Shown here: positions 1-5,798 of the stretch, piece after piece
Numbering within the stretch: the stretch's first letter is position 1
How the letters are laid out: each line of letters starts with the position of its first letter
Assembly: GCA_009781535.1 (NCBI GenBank)
Contig: WQXX01000043.1
Location: 1 to 8,439, forward strand
DNA length: 8,439 nucleotides
Source: Coriobacteriia bacterium
Lineage (GTDB): Bacteria; Actinomycetota; Coriobacteriia; Coriobacteriales; UBA8131
Direction: 5' to 3'
Made by a program: the position numbers and the translations under genes
Notes under the pieces: model-generated
Seen by the model: only the letters and a program-made list of their open reading frames with translations
Databases searched by the model: none
Told to the model about the DNA's origin: nothing

Positions 1-288
1 TATCTTTAGCGGTCTCACTGAGACCTCAGGGCGATTAAGCGCCAAATCCCTGTTCATTTGCAGATTCAGCCAGAACTGCGGTGTCGTCCCGAAAGCCTCC
101 GAGAATAACCAAGCGGTGGATGATGTGATTCCTCGCTTCCCATTCACGATCTCGTTCACACGTTGCACGGGTATCCCTACGTGTGACGCGAGTTCGACTT
201 GGGTAATCCCCAATGGAATCAGGAAATCTTCACGCAGTATTACACCCGGGTGCGTTGGTATTCTGTTCTCAGGAATCATCCTCATCAT
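1..288 (-). CDS. higA: HigA-family antitoxin (XRE-type HTH), C-terminus cut by window edge
   Basis: The visible 96 codons run off the left edge without a stop. They carry the HigA/VapI signature: HPGVILREDFLIPLG near the N-terminus, then a helix-turn-helix (ITQVELASHVGIPVQRVNEI), then NGKRGIT and FGTTPQFWLNLQ. In this family the protein neutralises the HigB RNase by binding it and represses its own operon through the HTH. It lies 3 nt behind the higB stop, the usual toxin-first order of hig operons, so the two are probably translationally coupled. The AGGAG at 289-293 abuts the first ATG (288) and is 9 nt from the ATG at 279, so translation may really begin at 279, giving a protein three residues shorter. 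The family assignment is firm; total length is unknown because the 3' end lies outside the window. Confidence 0.9.
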   Translation of the reverse strand, partial: MMRMIPENRIPTHPGVILREDFLIPLGITQVELASHVGIPVQRVNEIVNGKRGITSSTAWLFSEAFGTTPQFWLNLQMNRDLALNRPEVSVRPLKI

Positions 289-291
289 CTC

Positions 292-582
292 CTAGTGGTA
301 GTCCAGTATCTGTACATCGTATGCGTTCGAATCCTCGAACTTGAAAACCAAGCGCCATTGGTCATTGATCCGTATCGAGTAAAGACCCTTTAAATCCCCT
401 CTCAGTGGTTCCAACCGATTGCCTGGCGGTGATCTCAAATCTGCAAGACTGTGCGCTGCATTTAGGACATCGAGTTTTCTGAGAGCTATTCTTTGCGTTT
501 CCTTTGAAAATCTCCGTAACTTGATGGAGGCTCTGTTATGGAAAAGATCCTCAGTTGCTTTGTCTGCAAATGAAACAATCAT
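292..582 (-). CDS. higB: HigB-family toxin (RelE/ParE superfamily mRNA interferase)
   Basis: A 96-residue protein of the usual family size. It begins MIVSFADKATEDLF and has the conserved core RKLDVLNAAHSLADLRSPPG followed by NRLEPLRGDLKG, YSIRINDQWRLVF and the C-terminal YDVQILDYH, all typical of HigB 'plasmid maintenance killer' proteins. By family knowledge it cleaves mRNA in the ribosomal A site unless held by HigA. It is the first gene of a two-gene operon with the HigA gene immediately downstream, and is driven from the palindromic promoter region at 603-635. An AGG about 5 nt before the ATG is a modest ribosome binding site. It has no frameshift and all conserved blocks are present, so the toxin looks intact. 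Confidence 0.9.
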   Translation of the reverse strand: MIVSFADKATEDLFHNRASIKLRRFSKETQRIALRKLDVLNAAHSLADLRSPPGNRLEPLRGDLKGLYSIRINDQWRLVFKFEDSNAYDVQILDYH

Positions 583-602
583 GAAACCTGCTTTCTCTAC
601 TG

Positions 603-635
603 TTGCATGGTATCACGGATACCATGCAAGTTCAA
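603..635 (-). promoter_or_regulatory. higBA promoter with perfect palindromic operator
   Basis: Positions 603-629 form a perfect inverted repeat, TTGCATGGTATC-ACG-GATACCATGCAA, with 12-bp arms and a 3-bp spacer. On the minus strand a weak -35 (TTGAAC, 630-635) and a -10 (TACCAT, 607-612) stand 17 bp apart, so the palindrome covers the spacer and the -10 box. This is where a HigA dimer would block RNA polymerase. The palindrome is seen directly; its use by HigA is inferred from position and from known autoregulation in this family. Confidence 0.7.
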
Positions 636-738
636 GTGTCATTCCAGTCAACATAGCTTTGATTCGCGAAACGTGAAGCTCTATAGTTTCCAAATCATTC
701 TCGCTATTGGTTACAGAGTGCGTTCAAACATTGGCACT

Positions 739-799
739 CACTTCAGAAATTTTGCACCTGAATTTGTGAAGTGGGCAACTATTCGAAAAATTCGAGTAG
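739..799. repeat. Two inverted repeats in the gap between the divergent TA operons
   Basis: The gap from about 636 to 877 holds no gene I can support. It holds two consecutive inverted repeats. The first has arms at 739-751 (CACTTCAGAAATT) and 761-773 (AATTTGTGAAGTG), with 12 of 13 positions pairing around a 9-nt loop. The second is the 21-bp near-palindrome at 779-799, centred on AAA, with one G-T mismatch. Neither is followed by a T-run, so they do not look like simple intrinsic terminators. They may be operators, hairpins insulating the two operons, or part of a small RNA. Confidence 0.5.
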
Positions 800-877
800 T
801 TCAAAATGAGGCGAGTGTGAGGTGGCGCGTCAGGTCAAATGCTACAACCTTGATCATGGCGGAATGGACTTCTTGAG

Positions 878-906
878 TTGACATATGAACAAGCTGGCTT
901 TAATAT
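878..906 (+). promoter_or_regulatory. Sigma-70-type promoter of the relB-relE module
   Basis: A consensus -35 TTGACA (878-883) is followed after exactly 17 bp by TAATAT (901-906, 4 of 6 matches to TATAAT). Transcription would start near 913. This matters for gene calling: the longest open frame of the antitoxin opens at the TTG of this -35 box, upstream of the expected transcript start, so that start cannot be real. Confidence 0.65.
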
Positions 907-908
907 GT

Positions 909-921
909 ACTACGTTGTAGT
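909..921 (+). promoter_or_regulatory. Small inverted repeat at the relBE transcription start (possible operator)
   Basis: ACTAC-GTT-GTAGT is a perfect 5-bp inverted repeat overlapping the predicted +1 of the relBE promoter and sitting just before the AAGGAG at 926-931. A site of this size and place would suit a ribbon-helix-helix antitoxin acting as repressor. The repeat is short enough to occur by chance. Confidence 0.35.
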
Positions 922-938
922 GCGAAAGGAGAAAAGTC

Positions 939-1162
939 ATGCCAATGCAGAGTACTGCGGTCCGCTTGCACCTGAGGAGAGGAAGTGGATCCAGAATTAC
1001 GCCGACTTTTGTGGTAAATCGTTTTCGGAGGTTGTCCGAGAAGCCGTGCTCGAAAGAATAGAAGACGAAGCTGACCTGCGCGCTTATGATGAAGCCCTCG
1101 CCTTGGATGATGGCACCGGCTACTCTATGGCTGAGGTTGAAGCTATGTTTGACAGGTGCTAG
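939..1162 (+). CDS. RelB-type ribbon-helix-helix antitoxin (DUF6290-like), apparently frameshifted after codon 10
   Basis: From 968 to the stop at 1160-1162 the frame encodes APEERKWIQNYADF, GKSFSEVVREAVLERIEDE and an acidic C-terminal part, a close match in style to RelB/DUF6290 antitoxins that pair with RelE toxins. In this family the N-terminus is a short DNA-binding beta strand such as STAVRL. That strand is present but in another frame: ATG at 939, preceded by AAGGAG with 7-nt spacing, reads MPMQSTAVRL up to 968 and then HLRRG in the wrong frame. Restoring one G near 968 (TTGCAC to TTGGCAC) joins both parts into a normal 74-residue antitoxin. As sequenced, a start in the downstream frame would have to use TTG at 878 (the -35 box), ATG at 905 (the -10 box) or GTG at 920, none with a good ribosome site. 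No canonical slippery heptamer is seen at the junction. The gene is therefore a frameshift mutant, a sequencing error, or (less likely) recoded. It ends 2 nt before the toxin start. Confidence 0.75.
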
Positions 1163-1164
1163 GC

Positions 1165-1440
1165 ATGACATATCATGTTGTATGGTCGTCCGCGGCTATC
1201 AAAGATCTTAAACAACTCGATGCGCAAACGAGCCGATTGATCAGAGCCTGGGTTTCCAGCAACCTCGAAGGATGCAGCAACCCACGGACGATTATCGGCG
1301 GCAAACAATTGCAGGGTCACAAAGATGGATGGCGATACCGTGTCGGGTCATACCGCATCCTTGTTACTATCGTCGATGAGGAATTATTAATCCGTGTTGT
1401 CCGAGCCGGACATCGTCAAGGGGTCTACCGTAATATGTAG
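1165..1440 (+). CDS. RelE/ParE-family toxin
   Basis: A 91-residue protein with the RelE layout: MTYHVVWSSAAIKDLKQLD (first strand and helix), a central helix, GGKQLQGHKDGWRYRVGSYR, the strand ILVTIVDEELLIRVVRAGHR and the terminal GHRxxVYR motif, whose basic and tyrosine residues are typical of ribosome-dependent mRNA interferases. The ATG at 1165 was chosen over the in-frame GTG at 1156 because homologues start with a short hydrophobic strand directly after Met. An AGG at 1154-1156 gives about 8-nt spacing. It follows the antitoxin by 2 nt, so translational coupling is expected; a frameshifted antitoxin would break normal coupling and leave the toxin without its partner. All family motifs appear intact. 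Confidence 0.88.
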   Translation: MTYHVVWSSAAIKDLKQLDAQTSRLIRAWVSSNLEGCSNPRTIIGGKQLQGHKDGWRYRVGSYRILVTIVDEELLIRVVRAGHRQGVYRNM

Positions 1441-1504
1441 AAAAGCATTTACCCTGAGTGAAATATGGATCAAAAAAACCTCAGGTTTGGTTTCTGAGAA
1501 CTAC

Positions 1505-1542
1505 AGCCGCCCGGCACTCGTTTTCACGAGTGCCGGGCGGCT
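1505..1542. terminator. GC-rich hairpin behind relE, near-copy of the tsf terminator
   Basis: A perfect 17-bp stem (arms 1505-1521 and 1526-1542, AGCCGCCCGGCACTCGT and its complement) with loop TTTC, read as GAAA on the minus strand. No T-tract follows on the plus strand, but the stem is strong enough to end relE transcripts in part. Its arms match those of the hairpin behind tsf (5799-5837) except one base, and TAC follows the stem in both, so it probably came with a tsf copy rather than with relE. Confidence 0.75.
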
Positions 1543-1551
1543 ACCGAGTAA

Positions 1552-1597
1552 GCCATCTTCTCCTGAATGCTTTCTGGTTTGCCCGACTCGGCAGCTT
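1552..1597 (-). pseudogene. Remnant of a second tsf gene (15 codons of the EF-Ts C-terminal region)
   Basis: Read on the minus strand, this stretch encodes AAESGKPESIQEKMA. The resident EF-Ts has AAESGKPESIQVKMA at residues 222-236. The two DNA segments (1552-1597 against 6022-6067) agree at about 40 of 46 positions. Of seven codon differences across the 15 codons, six are synonymous and one changes Val to Glu, the residue more usual in EF-Ts at this place. An in-frame TAA lies immediately before the first codon and similarity ends there. On the other side the fragment runs after about 9 nt into the hairpin at 1505-1542, whereas in real tsf about 184 nt intervene. It is thus an internally deleted tail of a diverged tsf that still carries its terminator. 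It is too short to be functional. Confidence 0.75.
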
Positions 1598-1824
1598 AAT
1601 GTGACAAACCAGACCCTGTCACACAAATGAATGCTCATAAATGAGGAGACGCGAATACTCGGGTATTATGCACAACCTACTTTTCGAAGAAAACCGAGTT
1701 ATCTAAATCATGCCAGAACAAGTGGTTTGAGACATAACTGTGAACACTTTGAGCCAGTGCAAATAGCAGTGCCCTAGCCATTTAGTAAACCAACTAAGAA
1801 ATACAACCACTTTGTCAGCGGCGC
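1598..1824. other. Intergenic stretch without a supportable gene
   Basis: This stretch holds only short inverted repeats. TGTGACA (1600-1606) pairs with TGTCACA (1617-1623), and TCTGGTTTG (1573-1581) pairs with CAAACCAGA (1605-1613); the two pairings overlap and exclude each other. ORFs of 21 codons (plus) and 34 codons (minus) are present but have no ribosome binding site. It is A+T-richer than the core genes. No clear terminator for the minus-strand gene that ends at 1825 could be found. Confidence 0.5.
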
Positions 1825-2646
1825 TTAAAGTCTGCGCCTGTTCCCCTCGTGACCCTTTTTCTTGTTAATATGATCGATTGTTAGAATCATTCCAACAACT
1901 AATAGTTCATACTGTCCATCTAATACTTCCATGACATAGTAGTCGCCTCTGCCAAGAATATTTTTATTAAACTTGCCAATTGCTTTACCGTCTTTAAGAA
2001 TTTCAAAGTTCGAACCTAAAACATTTCCCTTGACCTTAAGCCCGGGACCAGAAATTCGGAACTCCGGTTTGAGTAAAGTAAAGTCTTTTCTTATTTTTGC
2101 AACTTCTACACCGCCAATATGCAAGAAATAAGTTGGCAAAGCAGCGACAAACTTCTCCACAACTTCTGCCACTGGCTGATTGTATATATTTAGGATAGTA
2201 AAGCGTTTAGGAATCTTCATGAAGCTGCCCTTGACCAGATAAACATCCGCACCATTTTCATCCGTTATTTCATATGTATCACGGATTGTCCACTCATATC
2301 GCTGGTCGATATAAAGCTTCTTTGGTTCCTTTTTTGCGGGCTTTTCTTTTTTGATAACTTTTTCTTTAGGTTTGTCATCAGGATTATTCAGAGAGTTTGC
2401 AACATTTGTTGCTACACCAGTAACAAATGTTGCGGCACCTCCTACTGCATTATCCAGTTTTCTTGGTATGACTGCCTTTTTCTTCGCTTTTTGCTGCTCA
2501 TTGTTCTGAGCATTAAGCACTTGCTCTGCCGTGTTGTCTAATGGTGAAGATGAACTCACGCCCCAGTTGATCGGGCAGCCACATTGGGCGCAAAATGGCT
2601 GCTGATTTTGGAGTATTGCTCCACAGTTACCGCAGTTGAAGCTCAT
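1825..2646 (-). CDS. Zinc-ribbon plus LURP-one-related (LOR/YxjI-like) domain protein
   Basis: A 273-residue protein in three parts. Residues 5-24 form a zinc ribbon (C5xxC8 ... C19xxC22, with an extra C24). Residues 30-110 are a low-complexity linker with a small Gly/Ala/Val-rich segment (about 65-86) and a strongly lysine-rich run (91-110). Residues 111-273 fit the LURP-one-related/tubby-like beta-barrel fold, with alternating strands such as YEITDENGADVYLVKGSF, FRISGPGLKVKGN and FEILKDGKAIGKF. LOR proteins in bacteria have no settled biochemical role; phospholipid or membrane association is a common suggestion. The ATG at 2646 was chosen because the ribbon begins right after it and GGAGAGGA lies about 7 nt upstream. 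An open frame runs 75 codons further upstream, but it has no family resemblance. The gene follows the SWIM gene in the same direction after a 294-bp gap. Confidence 0.8.
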   Translation of the reverse strand: MSFNCGNCGAILQNQQPFCAQCGCPINWGVSSSSPLDNTAEQVLNAQNNEQQKAKKKAVIPRKLDNAVGGAATFVTGVATNVANSLNNPDDKPKEKVIKKEKPAKKEPKKLYIDQRYEWTIRDTYEITDENGADVYLVKGSFMKIPKRFTILNIYNQPVAEVVEKFVAALPTYFLHIGGVEVAKIRKDFTLLKPEFRISGPGLKVKGNVLGSNFEILKDGKAIGKFNKNILGRGDYYVMEVLDGQYELLVVGMILTIDHINKKKGHEGNRRRL

Positions 2647-2940
2647 ATCTGAATCCTCTCCATTGTAATCTAAGGCTCTGGGGGAAGGACATCCATTCCG
2701 GCTCCTCAACCAAATCAGGAGTTCTTTATCAATGATCCCAGAGGATGCAGCCCTTCTGCATGATGTTACTGACAGGGCTCTTCTAGAGAATCCTGTCAGA
2801 CTGCGCACTCCCAATTCTATCATATGAGGATTTCTGGAGAGGAAAGTTAAGAATCGCAGTGGAATGGGCATAGAGACCCAATCAACTACCTGAATCTCAA
2901 CGAGTACCCTTAATGCTTGGTAAGCACTCGGAATAATGTA
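2647..2940. other. Gap between the SWIM and LOR genes with an 8-bp inverted repeat
   Basis: No gene is supported here, although the LOR frame stays open upstream to 2871 on the minus strand. CTGACAGG (2769-2776) pairs perfectly with CCTGTCAG (2792-2799) around a 15-nt loop that itself contains CTC-TTCTA-GAG. A possible minus-strand -10 (TATGAT, 2819-2824) has no convincing -35. The length of the gap suggests that LOR has its own promoter rather than sharing one with the SWIM gene. Confidence 0.4.
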
Positions 2941-4767
2941 TTACTTCCTCTTGGTATATACCCACCGCAACTCATCTTGCATTGCTGGACGATTGGAATA
3001 GGTGGAGCGCCAAGTGACTATCAGCCTATCGACTGTCTCTTTGCCGTTCGGATAGTCGAGCATCCTCTGTAGCACCCGAACAATCTCCTGATAGCCAGCT
3101 CTGCCACTGGCAGGCTTAGCCATGTTTCTTGCGATACCTTCGTAAAGCATCAGCAATTGCTGATCAAAACCAGGTCTAAGAACATCTTCATAACGGGCTA
3201 GCTCGGCAAGAATAATATGGGTATATACGCCGGTTCGCTTTGCTTCTATCTCAATATTTTCCAGAATGCGATCATAGAGCTCTTCTTCACGATACAAACA
3301 ATTCAGATTATGGCTGCTGCCAATAGCGCGGAAAACCAGCTCGCGCTGCATTTCCCACTGGTCAGCCGAATACAAGCCCTTATACAGCTTAAAGCCCTCA
3401 AGATCCGCTGGTGAGTAGTGGGTCACAAAACGATAAACTTCATCATGCGCCTTCTCTGTCAATCCAGCCTTCTCATAGCAGTCGATAAGCTGTCTGGAAT
3501 AGTGGGAAACAAGGTAACGTTCATCCTTGTCAAGCTCCTTGCTTTCCTCCAGAAGAGCAATCAGTTCCGTCAGCTTTCCTTCAGTTTGCAATTCTTCCAT
3601 CTCTGCGCGACGAACTACGGGTAACCAGCGATACTTGTTTCGGAACTCGAGAGTCTCATGCTGGTCGGCACCGAGTGTTTTCAGCAAATTGATTTTCATC
3701 ATGACCAAATGCGAGAAATGATAGGTACCCAGCGCTTTCTGCGGTGAGTAAGCTATCACCGACCTAGTTCGTTTACTGCGCTGCTCCGATTGCTCCGCAA
3801 CAGTTGCTTCCTCTTCCTCAATCTCCTTCTCGACAATGGACAACTGCCTGCGATACAAGGTCTGCTTATCAAAATGAGTTGTCAGAAAACTGAGAAGGCT
3901 GTCAGCAAGGCATTCTTCCGACTGTTTGACCTTTTCGTAGAGGTCGAGCATTTCCCTGAACATAGAACGGCGCTGCTCATTATCTGCAACCGTATATAGA
4001 GCATCCCAAAGATCGTCCATCGAGTCTGTAAACGCCTGATGCTCTCCGTTGCTGCCGTCAATCAGTATTGACGCGTATTGCTCGCAAAGATAAAGGGCAA
4101 GATCCATTGCGGCATGGTATTGCGCGGCGTATTCCGCTATCTCCAGTAGCTCTTGGATGACATTTCTATCAAGCGCATACACCAACTTGGAGCCATTTCG
4201 CCAGTCGGCAAAACCGCTGCTGTCAGTGTAGTTGTCGATGATCGTATCAACAGTTCTGCGCATAGTCCTTACATACTCACTCCATTCCTGTTCTGCTGGT
4301 TCTTTGTCAACGCTGTCTGACTTGCTGTATTCACCCGCTGCGTACTCTGCCATCAACCGGGCTGCCAGGATATCATCCTTTCTAGCAGCTGATAATAGTT
4401 CTTTTCTGGTGATTTCTTCAGAGAGTTGTCCAATAACCTCCTCAAGACTGACTGTGTCGCGAAGAGAGAGCCTCTTCGCCTTGGAATCTGGACTATTCTC
4501 ATTTCCTGTATCGGTGGCATCCAAGGTATAAAACAGGGCAGCCATGTGCTTGCAATAGTTTCCATCCTCAGCGTATGGGCAGTCGCAGTCACAATCGCTG
4601 ATTCTGTCTTCATCTTTAACGATACTGACCAGATAATCCTCTCCACCATGGACAATTGCTGAGAATTCCTCGTCCGTCTCAGTGACCTCATCGACCGCAC
4701 CAGCCAACCATATGCCATACCCTCGGTCGAGAATCCGTTTGGTAAAAAGCTTTTTCCAATCCGTCAT
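2941..4767 (-). CDS. SWIM zinc-finger domain protein with long helical C-terminal region
   Basis: A 608-residue protein. The N-terminus (MTDWKKLFTKRILDRGYGIW) is followed by a small beta-rich region and the SWIM zinc finger C61-x-C63-x8-C72-x-H74 (in CDCPYAEDGNYCKHMAALFY), the CxCxnCxH motif thought to bind DNA or proteins. Everything after about residue 90 looks alpha-helical and acidic/basic, without recognised catalytic motifs, and may form TPR-like or other helical repeats. Standalone SWIM proteins of this size occur in Gram-positive bacteria, some near SNF2-type helicases; no helicase is visible here. The start at 4767 was preferred to the in-frame ATG at 4779 because AGGAG (4772-4776 complement) sits between them, 4 nt before 4767. 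It is transcribed divergently from the kinase-like gene at 4937. The molecular function is unknown. Confidence 0.82.
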   Translation of the reverse strand: MTDWKKLFTKRILDRGYGIWLAGAVDEVTETDEEFSAIVHGGEDYLVSIVKDEDRISDCDCDCPYAEDGNYCKHMAALFYTLDATDTGNENSPDSKAKRLSLRDTVSLEEVIGQLSEEITRKELLSAARKDDILAARLMAEYAAGEYSKSDSVDKEPAEQEWSEYVRTMRRTVDTIIDNYTDSSGFADWRNGSKLVYALDRNVIQELLEIAEYAAQYHAAMDLALYLCEQYASILIDGSNGEHQAFTDSMDDLWDALYTVADNEQRRSMFREMLDLYEKVKQSEECLADSLLSFLTTHFDKQTLYRRQLSIVEKEIEEEEATVAEQSEQRSKRTRSVIAYSPQKALGTYHFSHLVMMKINLLKTLGADQHETLEFRNKYRWLPVVRRAEMEELQTEGKLTELIALLEESKELDKDERYLVSHYSRQLIDCYEKAGLTEKAHDEVYRFVTHYSPADLEGFKLYKGLYSADQWEMQRELVFRAIGSSHNLNCLYREEELYDRILENIEIEAKRTGVYTHIILAELARYEDVLRPGFDQQLLMLYEGIARNMAKPASGRAGYQEIVRVLQRMLDYPNGKETVDRLIVTWRSTYSNRPAMQDELRWVYTKRK

Positions 4768-4936
4768 GATGCTCCTCATCTGGTCGAATACTCAGAAAAC
4801 GGTTCCGAGAAAAAATGATACAGCAAACTACAGGGTTTCGGCATATGGGCAAATCAGATAGACTGTTTAATTGAAACAGTTAATCGGAAACCTAGATTAT
4901 GCTGGCTAAGTCGTCTAAATTGAATGTCGAGACCTC
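4768..4936. promoter_or_regulatory. Divergent promoter region between SWIM gene and kinase-like gene
   Basis: This stretch must carry start signals for both flanking genes. Toward the plus strand, TTGAAA (4871-4876 area) and TAGATT about 16 bp later are a weak pair. Toward the minus strand only a -10-like TATCAT (4815-4820 complement) is visible. A perfect inverted repeat ACTGTTT-AATTG-AAACAGT (4862-4880) overlaps the plus-strand -35 and could be an operator. The kinase gene has only a poor ribosome binding site. Confidence 0.4.
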
Positions 4937-5497
4937 ATGAGAATTGCATTATTCGGGGTATCATGTGTAGGGAAAAGCACAATAGGCAAGAGACTGGCTG
5001 AATTATTGGACTACAGTTTCGTCGATTTCGATGCAGAAGTGTCAACAAGGATGGAGATGTCGATTTCACGACTGAAAAGTGTCTGTTTCAACGAGCATGA
5101 GTATCGCCAGAAGGTCAAACACATACTTCCAATGGTACTTCTTGAGTACCAGAAAGACCTGGTCTTGGCAATGCCGCCTAGTGGCTTGTTTCGAGAGTAT
5201 AAGATCGTCTTCGACAAGAATCCCGATATTCTTACAATTGCGTTAATGGACAAATCGATTCATATCCTGAATCGTCTGGTTTTCACCGACGATAACGATT
5301 CGATTGTCGATGAAGAAGTGGTAAATGACGATAATTGGTATCGTTACTACCATGAGATCCAAGAGGATGCCAGATACTTCGGCACGACCCTGCGTAAAGC
5401 CAAGCTGCAATTCAACATCGACGGACGGGGAATTGACGATGCTGCAATCGCTATAGCAGACCTCGTTGAGCGCTATGACGGCTGTTGTAGCCTGTAG
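4937..5497 (+). CDS. P-loop nucleotide kinase, shikimate-kinase-like
   Basis: A 186-residue protein. Walker A is G7-VSCV-GKST15, followed by the F28-V-D30-F-D32 motif matching the FxDxD (Mg/substrate) element of shikimate kinases, then a region resembling the ExxFR segment (NEHEYRQKV, 52-60). Where shikimate kinase has its GGG loop, this protein has AMPPSGLF (78-85), so the shikimate-binding site is altered. The LID region is also not the classical one. Such proteins are often labelled shikimate kinase by similarity, but the lost GGG, the larger insert with acidic residues (117-133) and the absence of any aromatic-pathway neighbour argue that the substrate is something else. It stands alone, divergent from the SWIM gene, and converges on the small ORF at 5566-5700. 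The fold is confident; the substrate is unknown. Confidence 0.78.
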   Translation: MRIALFGVSCVGKSTIGKRLAELLDYSFVDFDAEVSTRMEMSISRLKSVCFNEHEYRQKVKHILPMVLLEYQKDLVLAMPPSGLFREYKIVFDKNPDILTIALMDKSIHILNRLVFTDDNDSIVDEEVVNDDNWYRYYHEIQEDARYFGTTLRKAKLQFNIDGRGIDDAAIAIADLVERYDGCCSL

Positions 5498-5565
5498 TCG
5501 CGTGGAGGGTGTCCGCCGCCCCTTATCTTAGGCACTCTGGATTTACAGGCACCCCTGTCATTCCA

Positions 5566-5700
5566 TTAATCCTCACCATTCATTACATCTCCGCTATTCC
5601 TTGCATTCTCACCTTTCATGGAACTAATAATCGTCTTCTTGCCACAATAGTGATATTTTTTTGCCGCAAAAGCACACAAAAAATCCTGCTGCGATGTCAT
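5566..5700 (-). CDS. Candidate 44-residue small protein, unknown function
   Basis: The minus strand reads MTSQQDFLCAFAAKKYHYCG and continues to ...NGED, 44 codons ending TAA at 5566. AAAGGAAG lies 5-6 nt before the ATG, one of the better ribosome sites in this window, and a consensus TATAAT (5754-5759 complement) lies about 55 nt upstream. The frame stays open another 18 codons upstream to the TAA inside that TATAAT, so an alternative non-ATG start is possible. The peptide is cationic in the middle (AAKKYHYCGKK) with two cysteines and an acidic end. It resembles no family known to me. It converges on the kinase-like gene. It may be a real small gene, a decayed fragment, or chance. Confidence 0.35.
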   Translation of the reverse strand: MTSQQDFLCAFAAKKYHYCGKKTIISSMKGENARNSGDVMNGED

Positions 5701-5753
5701 CAGCTTCCTTTCTATCGCGAAATCTCTGATAATAGAGTGGGATTGGCTACAGT

Positions 5754-5795
5754 ATTATAGGTTTGAACCTGTGCAATTTTTGCACAGGTTCAAAC
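5754..5795 (-). promoter_or_regulatory. Consensus TATAAT abutting a perfect 35-bp palindrome
   Basis: Positions 5761-5795 form a perfect inverted repeat: GTTTGAACCTGTGCA, loop ATTTT, TGCACAGGTTCAAAC, with 15-bp arms. On the minus strand it is followed after one base by TATAAT (complement of 5754-5759). No good -35 exists at 17 bp (CAAAAA), so if this is a promoter it probably needs an activator, and the palindrome spans about -14 to -48, the right place for a dimeric regulator. It could instead be a second hairpin that backs up the tsf terminator, although it has no T-tract. Confidence 0.5.
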
Positions 5796-5798
5796 GAA

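Noticed and set aside
960..975. Programmed -1 frameshift in the RelB-type gene
   Set aside because: There is no X-XXY-YYZ slippery heptamer and no clear downstream stem or pseudoknot; a one-base deletion or sequencing error is simpler.
854..1171. 105-codon minus-strand frame opposite the RelB-type antitoxin
   Set aside because: It is antisense to a recognisable antitoxin, with no start signals and no family features.
1700..1790. 34-codon minus-strand ORF (MARALLFALAQ...) in the 1598-1824 gap
   Set aside because: No ribosome binding site or promoter is visible, a stop lies directly before the ATG, and there is no family resemblance.
2647..2871. 75-codon N-terminal extension of the LOR protein
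   Set aside because: The zinc ribbon begins right at the internal ATG 2646, which has a good ribosome site; the extension has no recognisable domain.
5761..5795. CRISPR repeat-like sequence beginning GTTTGAA
   Set aside because: A single copy, with no spaced repeats on either side and no cas genes.
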